Made by a program: the position numbers and the translations under genes. Shown here in pieces: positions 34,744 to 43,651 of a stretch of 64,000 bases of DNA. The notes under the pieces are model-generated. The model searched no databases. It was not told where the DNA came from and worked only from the letters and a program-made list of their open reading frames with translations. Numbering within the stretch: the first letter of the stretch is position 1; every line of letters starts with the position of its first letter. This stretch comes from Natronorubrum bangense (GTDB lineage Archaea > Halobacteriota > Halobacteria > Halobacteriales > Natrialbaceae), in contig NZ_CP031305.1 in NCBI RefSeq assembly GCF_004799645.1, positions 2,914,001 to 2,978,000 on the forward strand, written 5' to 3'.

Positions 34744-35290
34744 ATGGTGACCACCGTCCCGGACACACGCACAGCGATGAGTCTGTCAGCGACACCGACT
34801 GAGTTCGATCGCCTGAAGCAGTCCGTGATGTGGTCCACAGACGATGCGACGCTCCAGTTGGCGGGCGACGAACTCGAGTCACAGATCGACGAGTGCCTCG
34901 AGACGTGGGATGGCTTCGTCGATGATCGCGATTTCTTGCAGTACGTTGTAGAAGTCGACACCAACGAACCGATCGATGACTCGCTTGAACGGTCCCGTGA
35001 GCGGTTCGGGCAGTGGATTCGGGATAGCTGTGACACGGTATACGATAAGACGTATCTCGACTACCAGTTCGAGATCAGCCCCCGACACTATCGGAAAACG
35101 AGGCCGACGACATCTCCGCGGCCCCACACACCCGCCCCGATGCGTGAACGCGTTCATCGACCCGACCACGGCGAGACCCGTGAGTTCCTCGAGAACAACG
35201 ATCGTCGAAATGTACCATGCCTGGTTCAACTCGGTCGGTCTGCAAGCACCCCTCTGGAGTCATCCGTACATCGTCGAGGACTGGTGGCCG
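34744..35290 (+). pseudogene. Protoglobin gene disrupted by several frameshifts
   Basis: From ATG 34744 the frame reads LKQSVMWSTDDATLQLAG, CLETWDGFVDDRDFLQYV, RFGQWIRDSCDTVYDKTYLD, YQFEISPRHYRK, which parallels archaeal protoglobin, including the proximal-side ISPRHYR region. After about 35095 the match jumps frames: EADDISAAPHT, then CVNAFIDPTTA, then REFLENNDRR, then EMYHAWFNSVGLQAPLWSHP. At least four frame changes within about 130 bp are needed to rebuild a roughly 180-residue globin. The N-terminal frame itself stays open to 35451 but the tail is meaningless. Either a dying gene or local sequence errors. Confidence 0.75.
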
Positions 35291-35950
35291 TCGGGTCGTG
35301 CCCTGACGACCTGCGACCGACGATGTGCCAACCCACTAACTCGAGCAATGGTCACGATTCGTCAGGCCACAACGATTCACGCGGTGGCGGTCGAACCGAT
35401 AACCCGAACTCTATAGTAACACCTGAACCGATGTCCACACAAATCGCATAGCCATCATGTGATCTGGTGTGTATTGACGTTCAGTGACTACGATAGCTAC
35501 CCAATCACACAGACTGTGACACAACCTCTAATTTCGTATCAAATAACATACTCGAGAAGGCGTGCTACGGCGATCTGTAGACCCATCTTTTCGGCCCGTG
35601 ACCCCTAGGGTCTGGGCCTCGAGATTGCCCTTCAAACATTGCCGCTTTTGCGTGCTGATTGGCGTCTTTCGGTCGGGGACACTCATCGATACAGCACGAG
35701 ATATTGCAACCGGATGAATGTAGAATCTCTTTCATTTCTGATCGGCGATGTGTCCTCTTGACCGATGCTGGCATCGACGTTGGACCAACTGTTTAGGTTC
35801 AAATATAGTCCCACTATCTGCTATTTTGTAGTCCTGTATAACAATATAACCTATTATCGCCGGCCAGACTGGGGCACTGTAGATCAAAATAAATGCCCTT
35901 ATTTGTGAATGTAGGATAGATTGAAGTGTCTTCGCTGTGAGCACCAGCGT
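35291..35950. other. Gene-poor, AT-rich stretch between pseudogene and recombinase pair
   Basis: No convincing gene. Composition drops towards AT from about 35780 to 35930. It contains the palindromes GACCCCTAGGGTC (near 35603-35615) and CGATGCTGGCATCG (near 35763-35776). A 69-codon cysteine-containing minus-strand frame (35774-35565) has no recognisable family. The promoter of the DUF5805-like gene (AAAATAAATGCC, about 35887-35898) lies at the right edge. Confidence 0.45.
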
Positions 35951-36340
35951 ATGGCCGACGACGATCGTGTCGCTGTAAAGACGTACGTGCCACAGTATCA
36001 AAAGGAAATCTGGAGGGCCCAGGCCGACGCCCTCGAGATGAGTCAAAGCGAGTTCATCAGAACGATGGTGCAGGCGGGGCGTCAGGAGTTCGAGATACCA
36101 TCCGACCAATCTTCAGCCGGCGCTCCAACCGGCACTGAGTCCGAACCTGATGACGAGTTCGCAGATCGGATTCTCGAGGTACTCGAGCGAAACGGTGTCC
36201 TCGGCTGGGATGGCCTCGTCGAGGCACTCATCGACGACGTCGAAGCTGATCTCGACGCGGAGTTACAGCGTTTGCAGGACGAGAACACGATTCGATACAG
36301 CGGCCGTGAGGGCGGCTACGTGGTCACCAACCATGACTGA
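35951..36340 (+). CDS. DUF5805-like DNA-binding protein preceding a recombinase
   Basis: 129 residues from ATG 35951. The N-terminal part (VAVKTYVPQYQKEIWRAQAD, ALEMSQSEFIRTMVQAGRQ) resembles a ribbon-helix-helix unit; after an acidic linker the C-terminal part (DRILEVLERNGVLGWDGLVE, LQRLQDENTIRYSGREGGYV) looks like a winged helix. Two potential DNA-binding modules and an 8-bp overlap with the recombinase gene suggest a recombination directionality or targeting partner (inference). Confidence 0.7.
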   Translation: MADDDRVAVKTYVPQYQKEIWRAQADALEMSQSEFIRTMVQAGRQEFEIPSDQSSAGAPTGTESEPDDEFADRILEVLERNGVLGWDGLVEALIDDVEADLDAELQRLQDENTIRYSGREGGYVVTNHD

Positions 36341-37370
36341 GAGCCACCAGCAGTCGGGCACGGTCGAATACTTCCTGCAGGACATCGAACACCACGGCCG
36401 CAACGAGCGCACTGCAGCGGCCTATCAGCGCGTGCTCTCGGAGTATGAGCAGTTCCTCGACGACCGCTTTGACAAGACGCCACCAGCAGCCAGCTACCGC
36501 GACTGTATGGCGTGGGTACATGAGCTTCGAACCACACACTCAGAGAGCACCGTCGCGACGTATGCGTCGTATCTCAACCGGTTTTACAGCTATCTCGAGC
36601 GGGTTGGCCACACCGAAGAGAATCCGATGACGGTCGTCTTAGAGGAGATGACTGAATCGATCGAGTCGAATCCGACCCGACGTGACGTGACGCTGGCCCA
36701 GATGCGGTCGTTCGTCACGGACATTCGCCATCCACTCCATCAAGCGCTCGTGACCACGCTGTTGAAAACCGGGATCCGAGCCGGCGAACTCTGCAACCTC
36801 GATCTGATCGACCTCAATCTCGCACACGACGCCCAAACGTGGCAGCCCCGGGCACATATCGCCGGCCGCCCGGATTCACTGTTTGTCGCCACCGAACACA
36901 CCTATGGGCGTGAATCCGGCGGCGAGCTGCGGACGGCATCGAACAAACGCAAACGCGAGACCGTCGTCCCGATCGACGAGGAGCTGAAAGCCGTGTTAGT
37001 CCGGTGGCTCGCAGTGCGACCGGATACGCCTTCGAGAACGACGACGGGAGCAGCGACGGAGCCACTGTTCGTCGGAACGGCAGACAGCTGGGGGGAGCGA
37101 CTGACGCCAAACGTCGTCCACCACGTAGTCGAGCAGTACGCACGAGAGCGAGGGTGGTATCGAACCGGCGGCGGCGCTGCTGAAAACGTTACCCCACACT
37201 ATTTCAGACACTTCTTTACCACACATCTGCGAGACCGAACAGGCGATCGCGGTATCGTCCAGTATCTTCGCGGGGACGTCGCAAGCGATGTGATCGATAC
37301 CTACACCCACAACTGGGGCGATCGGGTCCGGGAAACGTACCTCGAGCACATCTACTCACTTTCCGTGTAG
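36333..37370 (+). CDS. Tyrosine recombinase / site-specific integrase (XerC/D-like)
   Basis: 345 residues from ATG 36333. A SAM-like core-binding domain (TVEYFLQDIEHHGRNERTAA to about 100) precedes the catalytic domain, with the first Arg in LLKTGIRAGELCNLDLIDL, HYFRHFFTTHLRD (HxxR) and the nucleophile probably in VIDTYTHNW. The enzyme breaks and rejoins DNA by a 3'-phosphotyrosine intermediate. No attachment-site duplication, tRNA or phage genes flank it, so it looks like a resident chromosomal recombinase rather than the integrase of an intact element. The pair with the DUF5805-like gene looks like one translation unit. Confidence 0.85.
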   Translation: MTESHQQSGTVEYFLQDIEHHGRNERTAAAYQRVLSEYEQFLDDRFDKTPPAASYRDCMAWVHELRTTHSESTVATYASYLNRFYSYLERVGHTEENPMTVVLEEMTESIESNPTRRDVTLAQMRSFVTDIRHPLHQALVTTLLKTGIRAGELCNLDLIDLNLAHDAQTWQPRAHIAGRPDSLFVATEHTYGRESGGELRTASNKRKRETVVPIDEELKAVLVRWLAVRPDTPSRTTTGAATEPLFVGTADSWGERLTPNVVHHVVEQYARERGWYRTGGGAAENVTPHYFRHFFTTHLRDRTGDRGIVQYLRGDVASDVIDTYTHNWGDRVRETYLEHIYSLSV

Positions 37371-37655
37371 CGAGTGTGGATTTCCACTGTGTTCTGCGCT
37401 TACGTTCGAAGAATTACTCGCACAGTACTCAATGTGTTTGCCCCCGCTCGGACAAATAAATCGTATATTGCTATATGAAAACTGATTGGGTTCCGTCTGT
37501 TCGACACACCCGCATTCGTAGGCTGTTGGCCGGTTCGGCGTGGTCTGCGAGTGGTTTGACTCCAGTATCTACTCCAGGCGGTCTATGAACGTGATCAAAA
37601 ACGGAGTCGAGTTGTCACTCTTCGCTGGCTATGTCGAAAAACTGCAGCCGAACCG

Positions 37656-38594
37656 TTACTGTTCGACCGTGAGTTCCGTCTCGAGGTCGGCACCGTTCAG
37701 TAGCGAGCGAACGGCTGTCATCGTCTCGGTCGGCTCTGGTGTACTTTCCAACAGCACCGTCTCGCTGGGGAACAGTTGCTCGCCGAGCAAAAGACCGTGG
37801 TCTCGAGCCGTCGATCCAGTCACTGTCAGGTAGACGCCGAGTCCGGTGTCAGCGATCGCGGCTTCCTCTTCGCGGCCGTCCTCGGGATACGCAAAGTGGA
37901 TTCCGTCGAGTGTCTGCGTTCCGAGCACGGCCTGGACGAGTCGTTCGTACCGGGGCTCGATACACAGCGGTCCCTCGTAGGCCTCGAGGAACGCTCGGTC
38001 GAGCGAGTCGGCCGCTGGAGCAACGTCGGGTGTTGCCATCAGGGTGTGATAGACCGTGTCGCCAAGCCCCGTAATGACGCGAACGTCGGTATCGGAAGGG
38101 TTGATTCGGGCGTTGATATCTTCGATTCTGCCGAGTGGTTCCGGACGGAGTTCGACGACTTCCTCCAGAATGAGGTCGGCACTGTCGAACCCGAGTGCAA
38201 ACTCGTGGGTTCGAAGCGCTCGAAACGGTTCCTCCCGACCGATCAACTGAATTGCTGCGCCGTCAGCGACACCCTCGACGTCATCGAGTGGAATCGTGAC
38301 GCTATCGAAGACAATTCGTCGAGGCTTGCCGGCACGGTCGTCTCGCAAGAGCGTATACTCCGGCTCGGTCGGATCGTCGACGGAGCTGTACATGGCGAGA
38401 CGATGGTAGACATCGTTTTCAGCGGCATCGCCGTCGAGGTCGATCGTTCCCTTCGTGAGCGCTTTCTCGTGACGAAGCGTGGACGTGATGTCGTCTGCGA
38501 GCTCGGGAACGTCGAGCCGACCGGCGAGCCGGTCGAGTACCGACTCGAGTGGTCGCCCTTTTCGTGGAACTGCGATCGGGATCGTCTCGCCCAT
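37656..38594 (-). CDS. HisG-like (ATP phosphoribosyltransferase-related) protein
   Basis: 312 residues. The start PIAVPRKGRPLESVLDRLAG copies the beginning of HisG (IAxPxKGRL); FALGFDSADLILEEV parallels the LGITGxD region; GVYLTVTGSTARDHGLLLGE parallels the PRPP loop (D/E-xx-TGxTLRxNxL). A short C-terminal segment follows. The middle is too divergent for a standard histidine enzyme, the carboxylates before the loop are replaced, and no his genes adjoin. It may be a paralogue with a new ligand. It lies 54 bp downstream of, and on the same strand as, the acidic coiled-coil gene, so the two may form an operon. Confidence 0.5.
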   Translation of the reverse strand: MGETIPIAVPRKGRPLESVLDRLAGRLDVPELADDITSTLRHEKALTKGTIDLDGDAAENDVYHRLAMYSSVDDPTEPEYTLLRDDRAGKPRRIVFDSVTIPLDDVEGVADGAAIQLIGREEPFRALRTHEFALGFDSADLILEEVVELRPEPLGRIEDINARINPSDTDVRVITGLGDTVYHTLMATPDVAPAADSLDRAFLEAYEGPLCIEPRYERLVQAVLGTQTLDGIHFAYPEDGREEEAAIADTGLGVYLTVTGSTARDHGLLLGEQLFPSETVLLESTPEPTETMTAVRSLLNGADLETELTVEQ

Positions 38595-38648
38595 CGGCTG
38601 GTTGTCGACTGGCGACGGATAAACGAGTTGCGTTTCGGGAACGACGGG

Positions 38649-40313
38649 TTAGTTCGAGAACATCGAGCCGAGCTGGTCGCGCCACTCCTGGATGTCGGTG
38701 ACGTCCGCTCGCACGTCTTCGAGTTCGTCCTCGACGTCTTCGAGACTCTCTTCGACGTCCTCGAGGTCGTCCCCGACGTCGTCGACATCTGCCTCGAGAT
38801 CGTCAACATCGTCCGCGAGGTCAGTCACGTCGTCTTCGAGGGCTTCGACATCGTCGTCGACAGCTTCGAGATCGTCCTCGACGTCATCGAGACGTCCCTC
38901 GGTACCGCCAACCCGGTCGTCCATCTCGTCGAGGTCGGCATCGATAGATTCGAGATCTGCCTGAACATCCTCGATGAGCTGTTTTCCGGTGCCGTTGTCC
39001 TCGAGGAACTGCTCGAGCGCGTCAGTGTACGCGGCGACTTCTTCGATTCGAGATTGGAGATGCTCGACTTTCGCGATTTCGGGGCCGGACGGCTCGAGAT
39101 CAAGTTCCGACTGGAGCAGCTCCCGATCTGCGTCGTCGATCTCACCGTCGCGAAGCTCCGTTACGAGCTGGTCGAGCACAGAGCCATCGAACGCGGTCGG
39201 CTCCTCCGCTGGGTCGGCAACTGTTTCGGGATCGCTCTCCGCGTCGTCTTCGAGTGTTTCCACATCCTCGTCCTCCGCTTCGGAGTCCGCGTCGTCTTCG
39301 AGTGTCTCCGCATCCTCGTCCTCCGCTTCGGAGTCCGCGTCGTCTTCGAGTGTCTCCGCATCCTCGTCCTCCGCTTCGGAGTCTGTGTCTTCTTCGAGTG
39401 TCTCCGCATCCTCGTCCTCCGCTTCGGAGCCTGTGTCCTCCTCGAGTGTCTCCACATCCTCCTCCGCTTCGGAGTCCGCGTCGATTTCAAGATCGATCTC
39501 GTCTGTCTCGTCGTCAGCCGCCCCTTCGTCGGGAATATCTAACTCGATCTCTTCCTCGTCGTCCTCGTTTTCGTCGTCGAGTTCGATCTCGAGGTCAGTC
39601 GCGTGCTCTTCGTCCTCGTCCCCGTCGTCGGAATCCGGAATCTCGTCCTCGCCGAATCCGAGATCGATGTCCGGTGTGTTGTCGTCCGTCTCGTCGTCAT
39701 CAACCGGCTCGGGCTCCGTGTCCACGTCGCCGAGATCGAGGTCAAGCTCGAGACCGTCATCGTCCTGATCGTCCTCTTCAGCCGCCTCAGCAGCATCGTC
39801 GTCGGTCGTCTCCGTCTCCTCGAGCCCGGGGACGGAGTCTGACTCGCCGGAGATCATGTCCTTGACGGGCTGGTTGCGGTCGTTTTCGACGATGTTACCG
39901 ATGACGTCGTCGTCGATCGCTTCGGCATCGGAGCCACCCTCACCATCGGAACTAACTTCGACGATTTCTGGCTCCGTCATGAACGGTTCGGCATCGCTCT
40001 CGTCGTCGATACGGATGCCATAGACCGTCACGAGCTTCTCATCCGGCGTTATTTGGCCGGTAAACTCGACGTGGTTGTCCTGAAAGGCTGTCCAGTCATC
40101 GCTGTGGTAGTCGGGATGGAACCCGACTTTGTCCATCGGAAACGATTCTGGAATGTCTTCAGAGAGACGAACGGCGACCTGTTCGTCGTGGTCCGATTCG
40201 ATCTCGAAGTGGATCGCAGGAACAGGAAATTCGTCCGCCGTGAACGTCTTCTGGACGGATAATCCATCAGCACTGACCTCGATTACGTCGTCCGTGCCAG
40301 CGGTGGTACTCAT
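38649..40313 (-). CDS. Very acidic repeat and coiled-coil protein
   Basis: 554 residues in three parts. Residues 1-115 form a globular N-terminal domain (VQKTFTADEFPVPAIHFEIE, PMDKVGFHPDYHSDDWTAFQ) that I do not recognise. Residues about 115-380 are mostly Asp and Glu, and include about five copies of a 16-residue repeat (SEAEDEDAETLEEDTD type, encoded at about 39240-39480). Residues about 380-554 are helical with a long coiled coil in which every seventh position is Val/Leu flanked by Asp (LEDDVTDLADDVDDLEADVD). The layout suggests a scaffold or structural protein. No signal or membrane segment is seen. Confidence 0.7.
   Translation of the reverse strand: MSTTAGTDDVIEVSADGLSVQKTFTADEFPVPAIHFEIESDHDEQVAVRLSEDIPESFPMDKVGFHPDYHSDDWTAFQDNHVEFTGQITPDEKLVTVYGIRIDDESDAEPFMTEPEIVEVSSDGEGGSDAEAIDDDVIGNIVENDRNQPVKDMISGESDSVPGLEETETTDDDAAEAAEEDDQDDDGLELDLDLGDVDTEPEPVDDDETDDNTPDIDLGFGEDEIPDSDDGDEDEEHATDLEIELDDENEDDEEEIELDIPDEGAADDETDEIDLEIDADSEAEEDVETLEEDTGSEAEDEDAETLEEDTDSEAEDEDAETLEDDADSEAEDEDAETLEDDADSEAEDEDVETLEDDAESDPETVADPAEEPTAFDGSVLDQLVTELRDGEIDDADRELLQSELDLEPSGPEIAKVEHLQSRIEEVAAYTDALEQFLEDNGTGKQLIEDVQADLESIDADLDEMDDRVGGTEGRLDDVEDDLEAVDDDVEALEDDVTDLADDVDDLEADVDDVGDDLEDVEESLEDVEDELEDVRADVTDIQEWRDQLGSMFSN
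39240..39480. repeat. 48-bp tandem repeat inside the acidic gene
   Basis: About five units of 48 bp (starting near 39240, 39288, 39336, 39384 and 39432). Each carries TCTTCGAGTGTCTCCRCATC and CTCCGCTTCGGAG on the plus strand. The last unit lacks 6 bp. The period is a multiple of three and keeps the frame open, so copy number can vary without breaking the protein. Confidence 0.8.
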
Positions 40314-40383
40314 GAGGCCAACGTTACCACACCATTACTATAAATTGTGCGGACAATCCCACAATCAAGTTATTCGCCGACCG

Positions 40384-41217
40384 CTACAGGTCGACTCGAT
40401 CGCCGATCTCGACAAGCTCCAGTCGCTGTGGCGACGTGAAGCTCTTTGCATGGTGATGAAGCGCTTTCGGGTCTGCCGTGAGCCCGCGCCACATATCCCA
40501 GTGGCTCGGTAGCACTCGCTCGAGTTGCAGGGCGGATGCGGCCTCGACGAGCTGGTTTTCGTCGTTGTACCAGCGGGTTCGTTTCGGCTCTCGCGTCTGT
40601 TTGTCGGGAATCTGGCCGACGGTGCCGAAGGCGAGCACGCCGAGATCGATGTCGTACGTTTCGCCGATGCGTTCGAACTCGTCGGTCGGCTTCGTATCGC
40701 CGCCGTGGAAGAACGTCCCGGCGTCGTGTTCGAAGACGTAGCTAACCGGATGGGTTGCGTCGGGGTCGTTGGCCACCTCGACGTGGACGGTGAACTCGCC
40801 GATGTCGACGGTGTCGCCTTCGCTCACTTCGGCAAACTGGTCGGCCTCGAGGTCCCACTCGTCTTCCCACGCTTCTTCTTCACGAGCGACGGTGAGGCTG
40901 TCGTCGGGTGCATAGAAGGTTGCGCCTGTCGACTCGAGGATCGGTGCCTGACTTGGGCCGTGGACGTGATCCGTGTGTTCGTGGGTCGCGAGGACGGCGT
41001 CGGCCTCGGCGACATCTTCGGGATCGAACGGCACGGGGATCATCCGGACGGTTCGTGGCGGATCGCCCAGCCCGAGGTAGGGATCGATGTAGATCGTCGT
41101 CCCGTCGGAGCCTTTGAGAACGAAGCCGTTACAGCCGAGATACCAGACGGCGACGCCGTCGGGGTCTGCATCTTCGACGTCGCGAACGAGCCAGTCTCCC
41201 CAGTCGCTTTCGATCAT
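40384..41217 (-). CDS. MBL-fold metallohydrolase, UlaG-like
   Basis: 277 residues. The metallo-beta-lactamase metal site is visible as ATHEHTDHVHG (HxHxDH), with further ligands in ATHPVSYVF and HGGDTKP. The order of elements (WYLGCNGFVLKGSDGTTIYI, DPYLG) is that of UlaG L-ascorbate-6-phosphate lactonases and related lactonases, longer than simple beta-lactamase-fold proteins. The true substrate in haloarchaea is unknown. Transcribed alone. Confidence 0.85.
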   Translation of the reverse strand: MIESDWGDWLVRDVEDADPDGVAVWYLGCNGFVLKGSDGTTIYIDPYLGLGDPPRTVRMIPVPFDPEDVAEADAVLATHEHTDHVHGPSQAPILESTGATFYAPDDSLTVAREEEAWEDEWDLEADQFAEVSEGDTVDIGEFTVHVEVANDPDATHPVSYVFEHDAGTFFHGGDTKPTDEFERIGETYDIDLGVLAFGTVGQIPDKQTREPKRTRWYNDENQLVEAASALQLERVLPSHWDMWRGLTADPKALHHHAKSFTSPQRLELVEIGDRVDL

Positions 41218-41294
41218 ATGCGAGGGTGGGAGGAGCGAGTGGGTAAGTGTTATTGTATCCGTTGTCGCGCTATGTGAACGATTACGGGCTGGCG

Positions 41295-42014
41295 TTACCG
41301 TTCGGTACCCGATCGGGCGAGTTCTGGAATCGGCTTCGGTGACCGACCACGGGCGTCTGCGTGTGTGCCGTGTTCGGGTGGTTTCTCGAGCCAGCCGGTA
41401 TGCAGTACGGGGTGACCCTCATACGAGACGCGACGTGAAGCGGTGTCGTAGCCGATGAGCCCAGCGTCGTGCAAGTGAGGGAGATGAACGTGTGTCAGCG
41501 CCGGTCGGACCTGTTCGGTCCGGTCCGTCTCACTGGCTGCAACCTCACTGGCAAGCGTTTCAACCGAAATCGGTTGCTTTCGATCCTCGAGGACGGTGAT
41601 CGCCGTTCGACGTCTGGCGTCGGCGAGTGCCTCGAACAACGCGTCGAGATCAGTTCCGTAGTCGGTTGTTTGCCCGGCGATCACGCCCATGAGTTCGGCG
41701 TCGTCGAATGCCCAGTGGTCAGTCGCTACGATTCGGTCATCGGTCTCCGTTATCAGGCCAGCGTCGGCCAGCACAGGGAGCAGCCGGTGGTGACAGTCGA
41801 CGAGCGCACGTTTGCGGTCGTCGTCGGTCACCGTGTCGGTGCCGTCGTCAGCGGTTCTCGAGACGAGTTCGGCAGCGAGTTCCGCTTTCGTGACCCCAGT
41901 CGGCGACTGCTCGTGGGCGATCTGGAGGACCTCGCGCCGGGTCTCGTCTGCGAGCGCGCTAAAGAGCCCATCTCGAGCGTGTCTCAGTCGTCCGGAGCCG
42001 TCTGGGTTACTCAT
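41295..42014 (-). CDS. Tandem winged-helix regulator (DUF7344-like)
   Basis: 239 residues with two similar ArsR-like winged-helix units: residues about 15-100 (LFSALADETRREVLQIA ... LLPVLADAGLITETDDRIVA) and about 125-205 (LFEALADARRRTAITVL ... LPHLHDAGLIGYDTASRRVS). Such tandem domains are common in haloarchaea-specific regulators, often near light-, taxis- or envelope-related genes; targets are unknown. The upstream region carries two inverted repeats (42053-42096) that could be its own operator. Confidence 0.75.
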   Translation of the reverse strand: MSNPDGSGRLRHARDGLFSALADETRREVLQIAHEQSPTGVTKAELAAELVSRTADDGTDTVTDDDRKRALVDCHHRLLPVLADAGLITETDDRIVATDHWAFDDAELMGVIAGQTTDYGTDLDALFEALADARRRTAITVLEDRKQPISVETLASEVAASETDRTEQVRPALTHVHLPHLHDAGLIGYDTASRRVSYEGHPVLHTGWLEKPPEHGTHADARGRSPKPIPELARSGTER

Positions 42015-42348
42015 TGACTACTGTTCTATTCTATCCGGGCAAAAGAACTCGCCCAAACCAGTTTGGAATCAGTAGCTGATTACTGATCAGCGACTGAATG
42101 TCTGGGATTGAGTCGTATTTTATTGTCGTAACTAGTCTCGAATTTCCGTACCAACTGGAGATTTTCAATTTTAAAGGATAGTCACCTGCCCAGTAGTCTC
42201 TGCTCGAGAACCAGTCGTGAGTTGCCGATAGGAACAACTGAAACGGATCACACACGTACTGCTGTGTGCGGTAGCGGCCAGTGACTGTGAGACTATATCG
42301 GTCGCTGAACAGCCACGATATCCGCACCGGGGATCACGTTCGGTGGCG
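42015..42348. other. Intergenic stretch between regulator and dph2 3' end
   Basis: 334 bp with no gene seen. It contains the promoter side of the DUF7344-like gene, two inverted repeats at 42053-42096, an AT-rich stretch (about 42115-42180) and a small hairpin CACAC...GTGTG near 42250-42268. Confidence 0.5.
42053..42096. promoter_or_regulatory. Two adjacent inverted repeats upstream of the DUF7344-like gene
   Basis: CCAAAC-CA-GTTTGG (42053-42066) and CAGTAGCTGAT-TACTG-ATCAGCGACTG (42070-42096; 10 of 11 pairs). They lie about 40-80 nt upstream of the regulator ATG at 42014, the distance expected of an operator just beyond the TATA region. Confidence 0.4.
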
Positions 42349-43398
42349 CTACCAGGTGCCGTGGAACGTATCGAACGAGAGACTATCGAGGGGTTCGTCG
42401 CCGACGGCGATTCGGTACTCGCCGGGGGTGAGCATCGGTTTGTGGAACTGCGGGCCGTCGTCGGTCGTGATGCGCGGACAGCCGGTGTTGACGAACGCGT
42501 CCATGTCGAAGTTCCGGAGTCGGTCGGGGGTGACTTCGTCCATCGTGATCAGATAGGCGTTGTCGTTGTCGTCGATGATCTCCTGGGCCTGTTCCCAGCG
42601 GCCCTGTCCGATCTTGGTACAGAAGATAACACCCCATTTCTCGGCGTCCATCGCCCGGTGGACCGCGCCGTAGCGCTGTTTCAGGAACTTTTCCGTGTCA
42701 GCGACGGTGACGACGTTATTGACCGGGTCTGCGATGACGACGTGTTTGTCCGGATGCTCCATCGCCAGCCCGAGTGGGTGGAACTTTCCGCCGCCGACGT
42801 AGAGCACCTGATCTGCGGGTACGTCTGCACTCGCGTAATTGCAGCCAAGCACCTGCCCCTCGTGAGTCAGTCGCTCGTCGCCACGGCGGCTGTGGACCTC
42901 ATAGCCTCGTTCTTCCAGGAACTCGCGCATCTCCTCGTAGCGGTTCATGTGCTGGGCTGTGGTGACGAGGCCGACTCCTTCGGTTTCCTCGGGCGACTCG
43001 AGCGTCTCGAGTGCCTCTTCCATGATCGGCTGGACCTCGACGTTCGAGAACAGCGGCACGTAGATGACTTTGTCCGTGTTCTTCATCGGCGAGTGGCCGA
43101 AGTGGACGAACACGTCGGTGCGTTTCATCAGATAGGTGTCCAGATCACAGGCACCGTAACACGGCTGCCCCGAGAGCATAAACGTCACGTCGTCGCCGGC
43201 CAGCGTCCGCAGGTCGTCGGCGACGGCTGGGCCCCGTCGTTTCAACCCTTCGGGGAACTGCAGCCCGACCTTTGTGGCGTCTCGCTCCTCGATCGCCTCG
43301 ACGATCTGCTCGAGTTCGTAGTCCCATTCGCGATCGTGTTTGAGACGCATTCCGGTGTTCCGGAGGTCTCCCTCGGTGTACTCCGACTCCTGACTCAT
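42349..43398 (-). CDS. dph2: Diphthamide biosynthesis enzyme Dph2 (archaeal)
   Basis: 349 residues from ATG 43398. The three cysteines that hold the radical-SAM 4Fe-4S cluster in archaeal Dph2 are seen in SGQPCYGACDLD, in VLGCNYAS, or in IFCTKIGQGRW and VNTGCPRITTDD; spacing across the protein fits the family. It transfers the 3-amino-3-carboxypropyl group of SAM to a histidine of elongation factor 2, the first step to diphthamide. Transcribed alone, divergent from the DUF7139-like gene. Confidence 0.92.
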   Translation of the reverse strand: MSQESEYTEGDLRNTGMRLKHDREWDYELEQIVEAIEERDATKVGLQFPEGLKRRGPAVADDLRTLAGDDVTFMLSGQPCYGACDLDTYLMKRTDVFVHFGHSPMKNTDKVIYVPLFSNVEVQPIMEEALETLESPEETEGVGLVTTAQHMNRYEEMREFLEERGYEVHSRRGDERLTHEGQVLGCNYASADVPADQVLYVGGGKFHPLGLAMEHPDKHVVIADPVNNVVTVADTEKFLKQRYGAVHRAMDAEKWGVIFCTKIGQGRWEQAQEIIDDNDNAYLITMDEVTPDRLRNFDMDAFVNTGCPRITTDDGPQFHKPMLTPGEYRIAVGDEPLDSLSFDTFHGTW

Positions 43399-43651
43399 TA
43401 ACCGTCCTAACGGCCACGAACGTATAACAGCGGCGCTTCGCCAGTTTCGACGAATCGGTGTGACTCGGCGGGCCACCAGTGGCCATTTTCGCCCTCGCTC
43501 GTGGGTCGGCCGTCAGCGGACGCCGACCATGGACGCGTGGATCTGGGTCACACAACGGCAACTCGAGTGTGTTGGCGTTCAGTCAGGTCTGTTTCGTAGA
43601 CAGTCACAATTGTCCCAACAGTCATAGTACTGGAGTCTAAACGAGGGGCTA

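Noticed and set aside
35565-35774. 69-codon cysteine-containing minus-strand frame near the recombinase
   Set aside because: CCIDECPRP is zinc-finger-like at first sight, but there is no second metal-binding pair and no promoter.
36000-37400. Integrated virus or plasmid around the recombinase
   Set aside because: No capsid, replication or plasmid genes, no tRNA target and no flanking direct repeats within the window.
37776-39542. 588-codon plus-strand open frame opposite the acidic protein and HisG-like genes
   Set aside because: It is the mirror of acidic minus-strand coding (Asp/Glu codons read as Val/Phe/Leu repeats); low-complexity VFECLRILVLRFG repeats arise from the 48-bp repeats. No start context and no domain.
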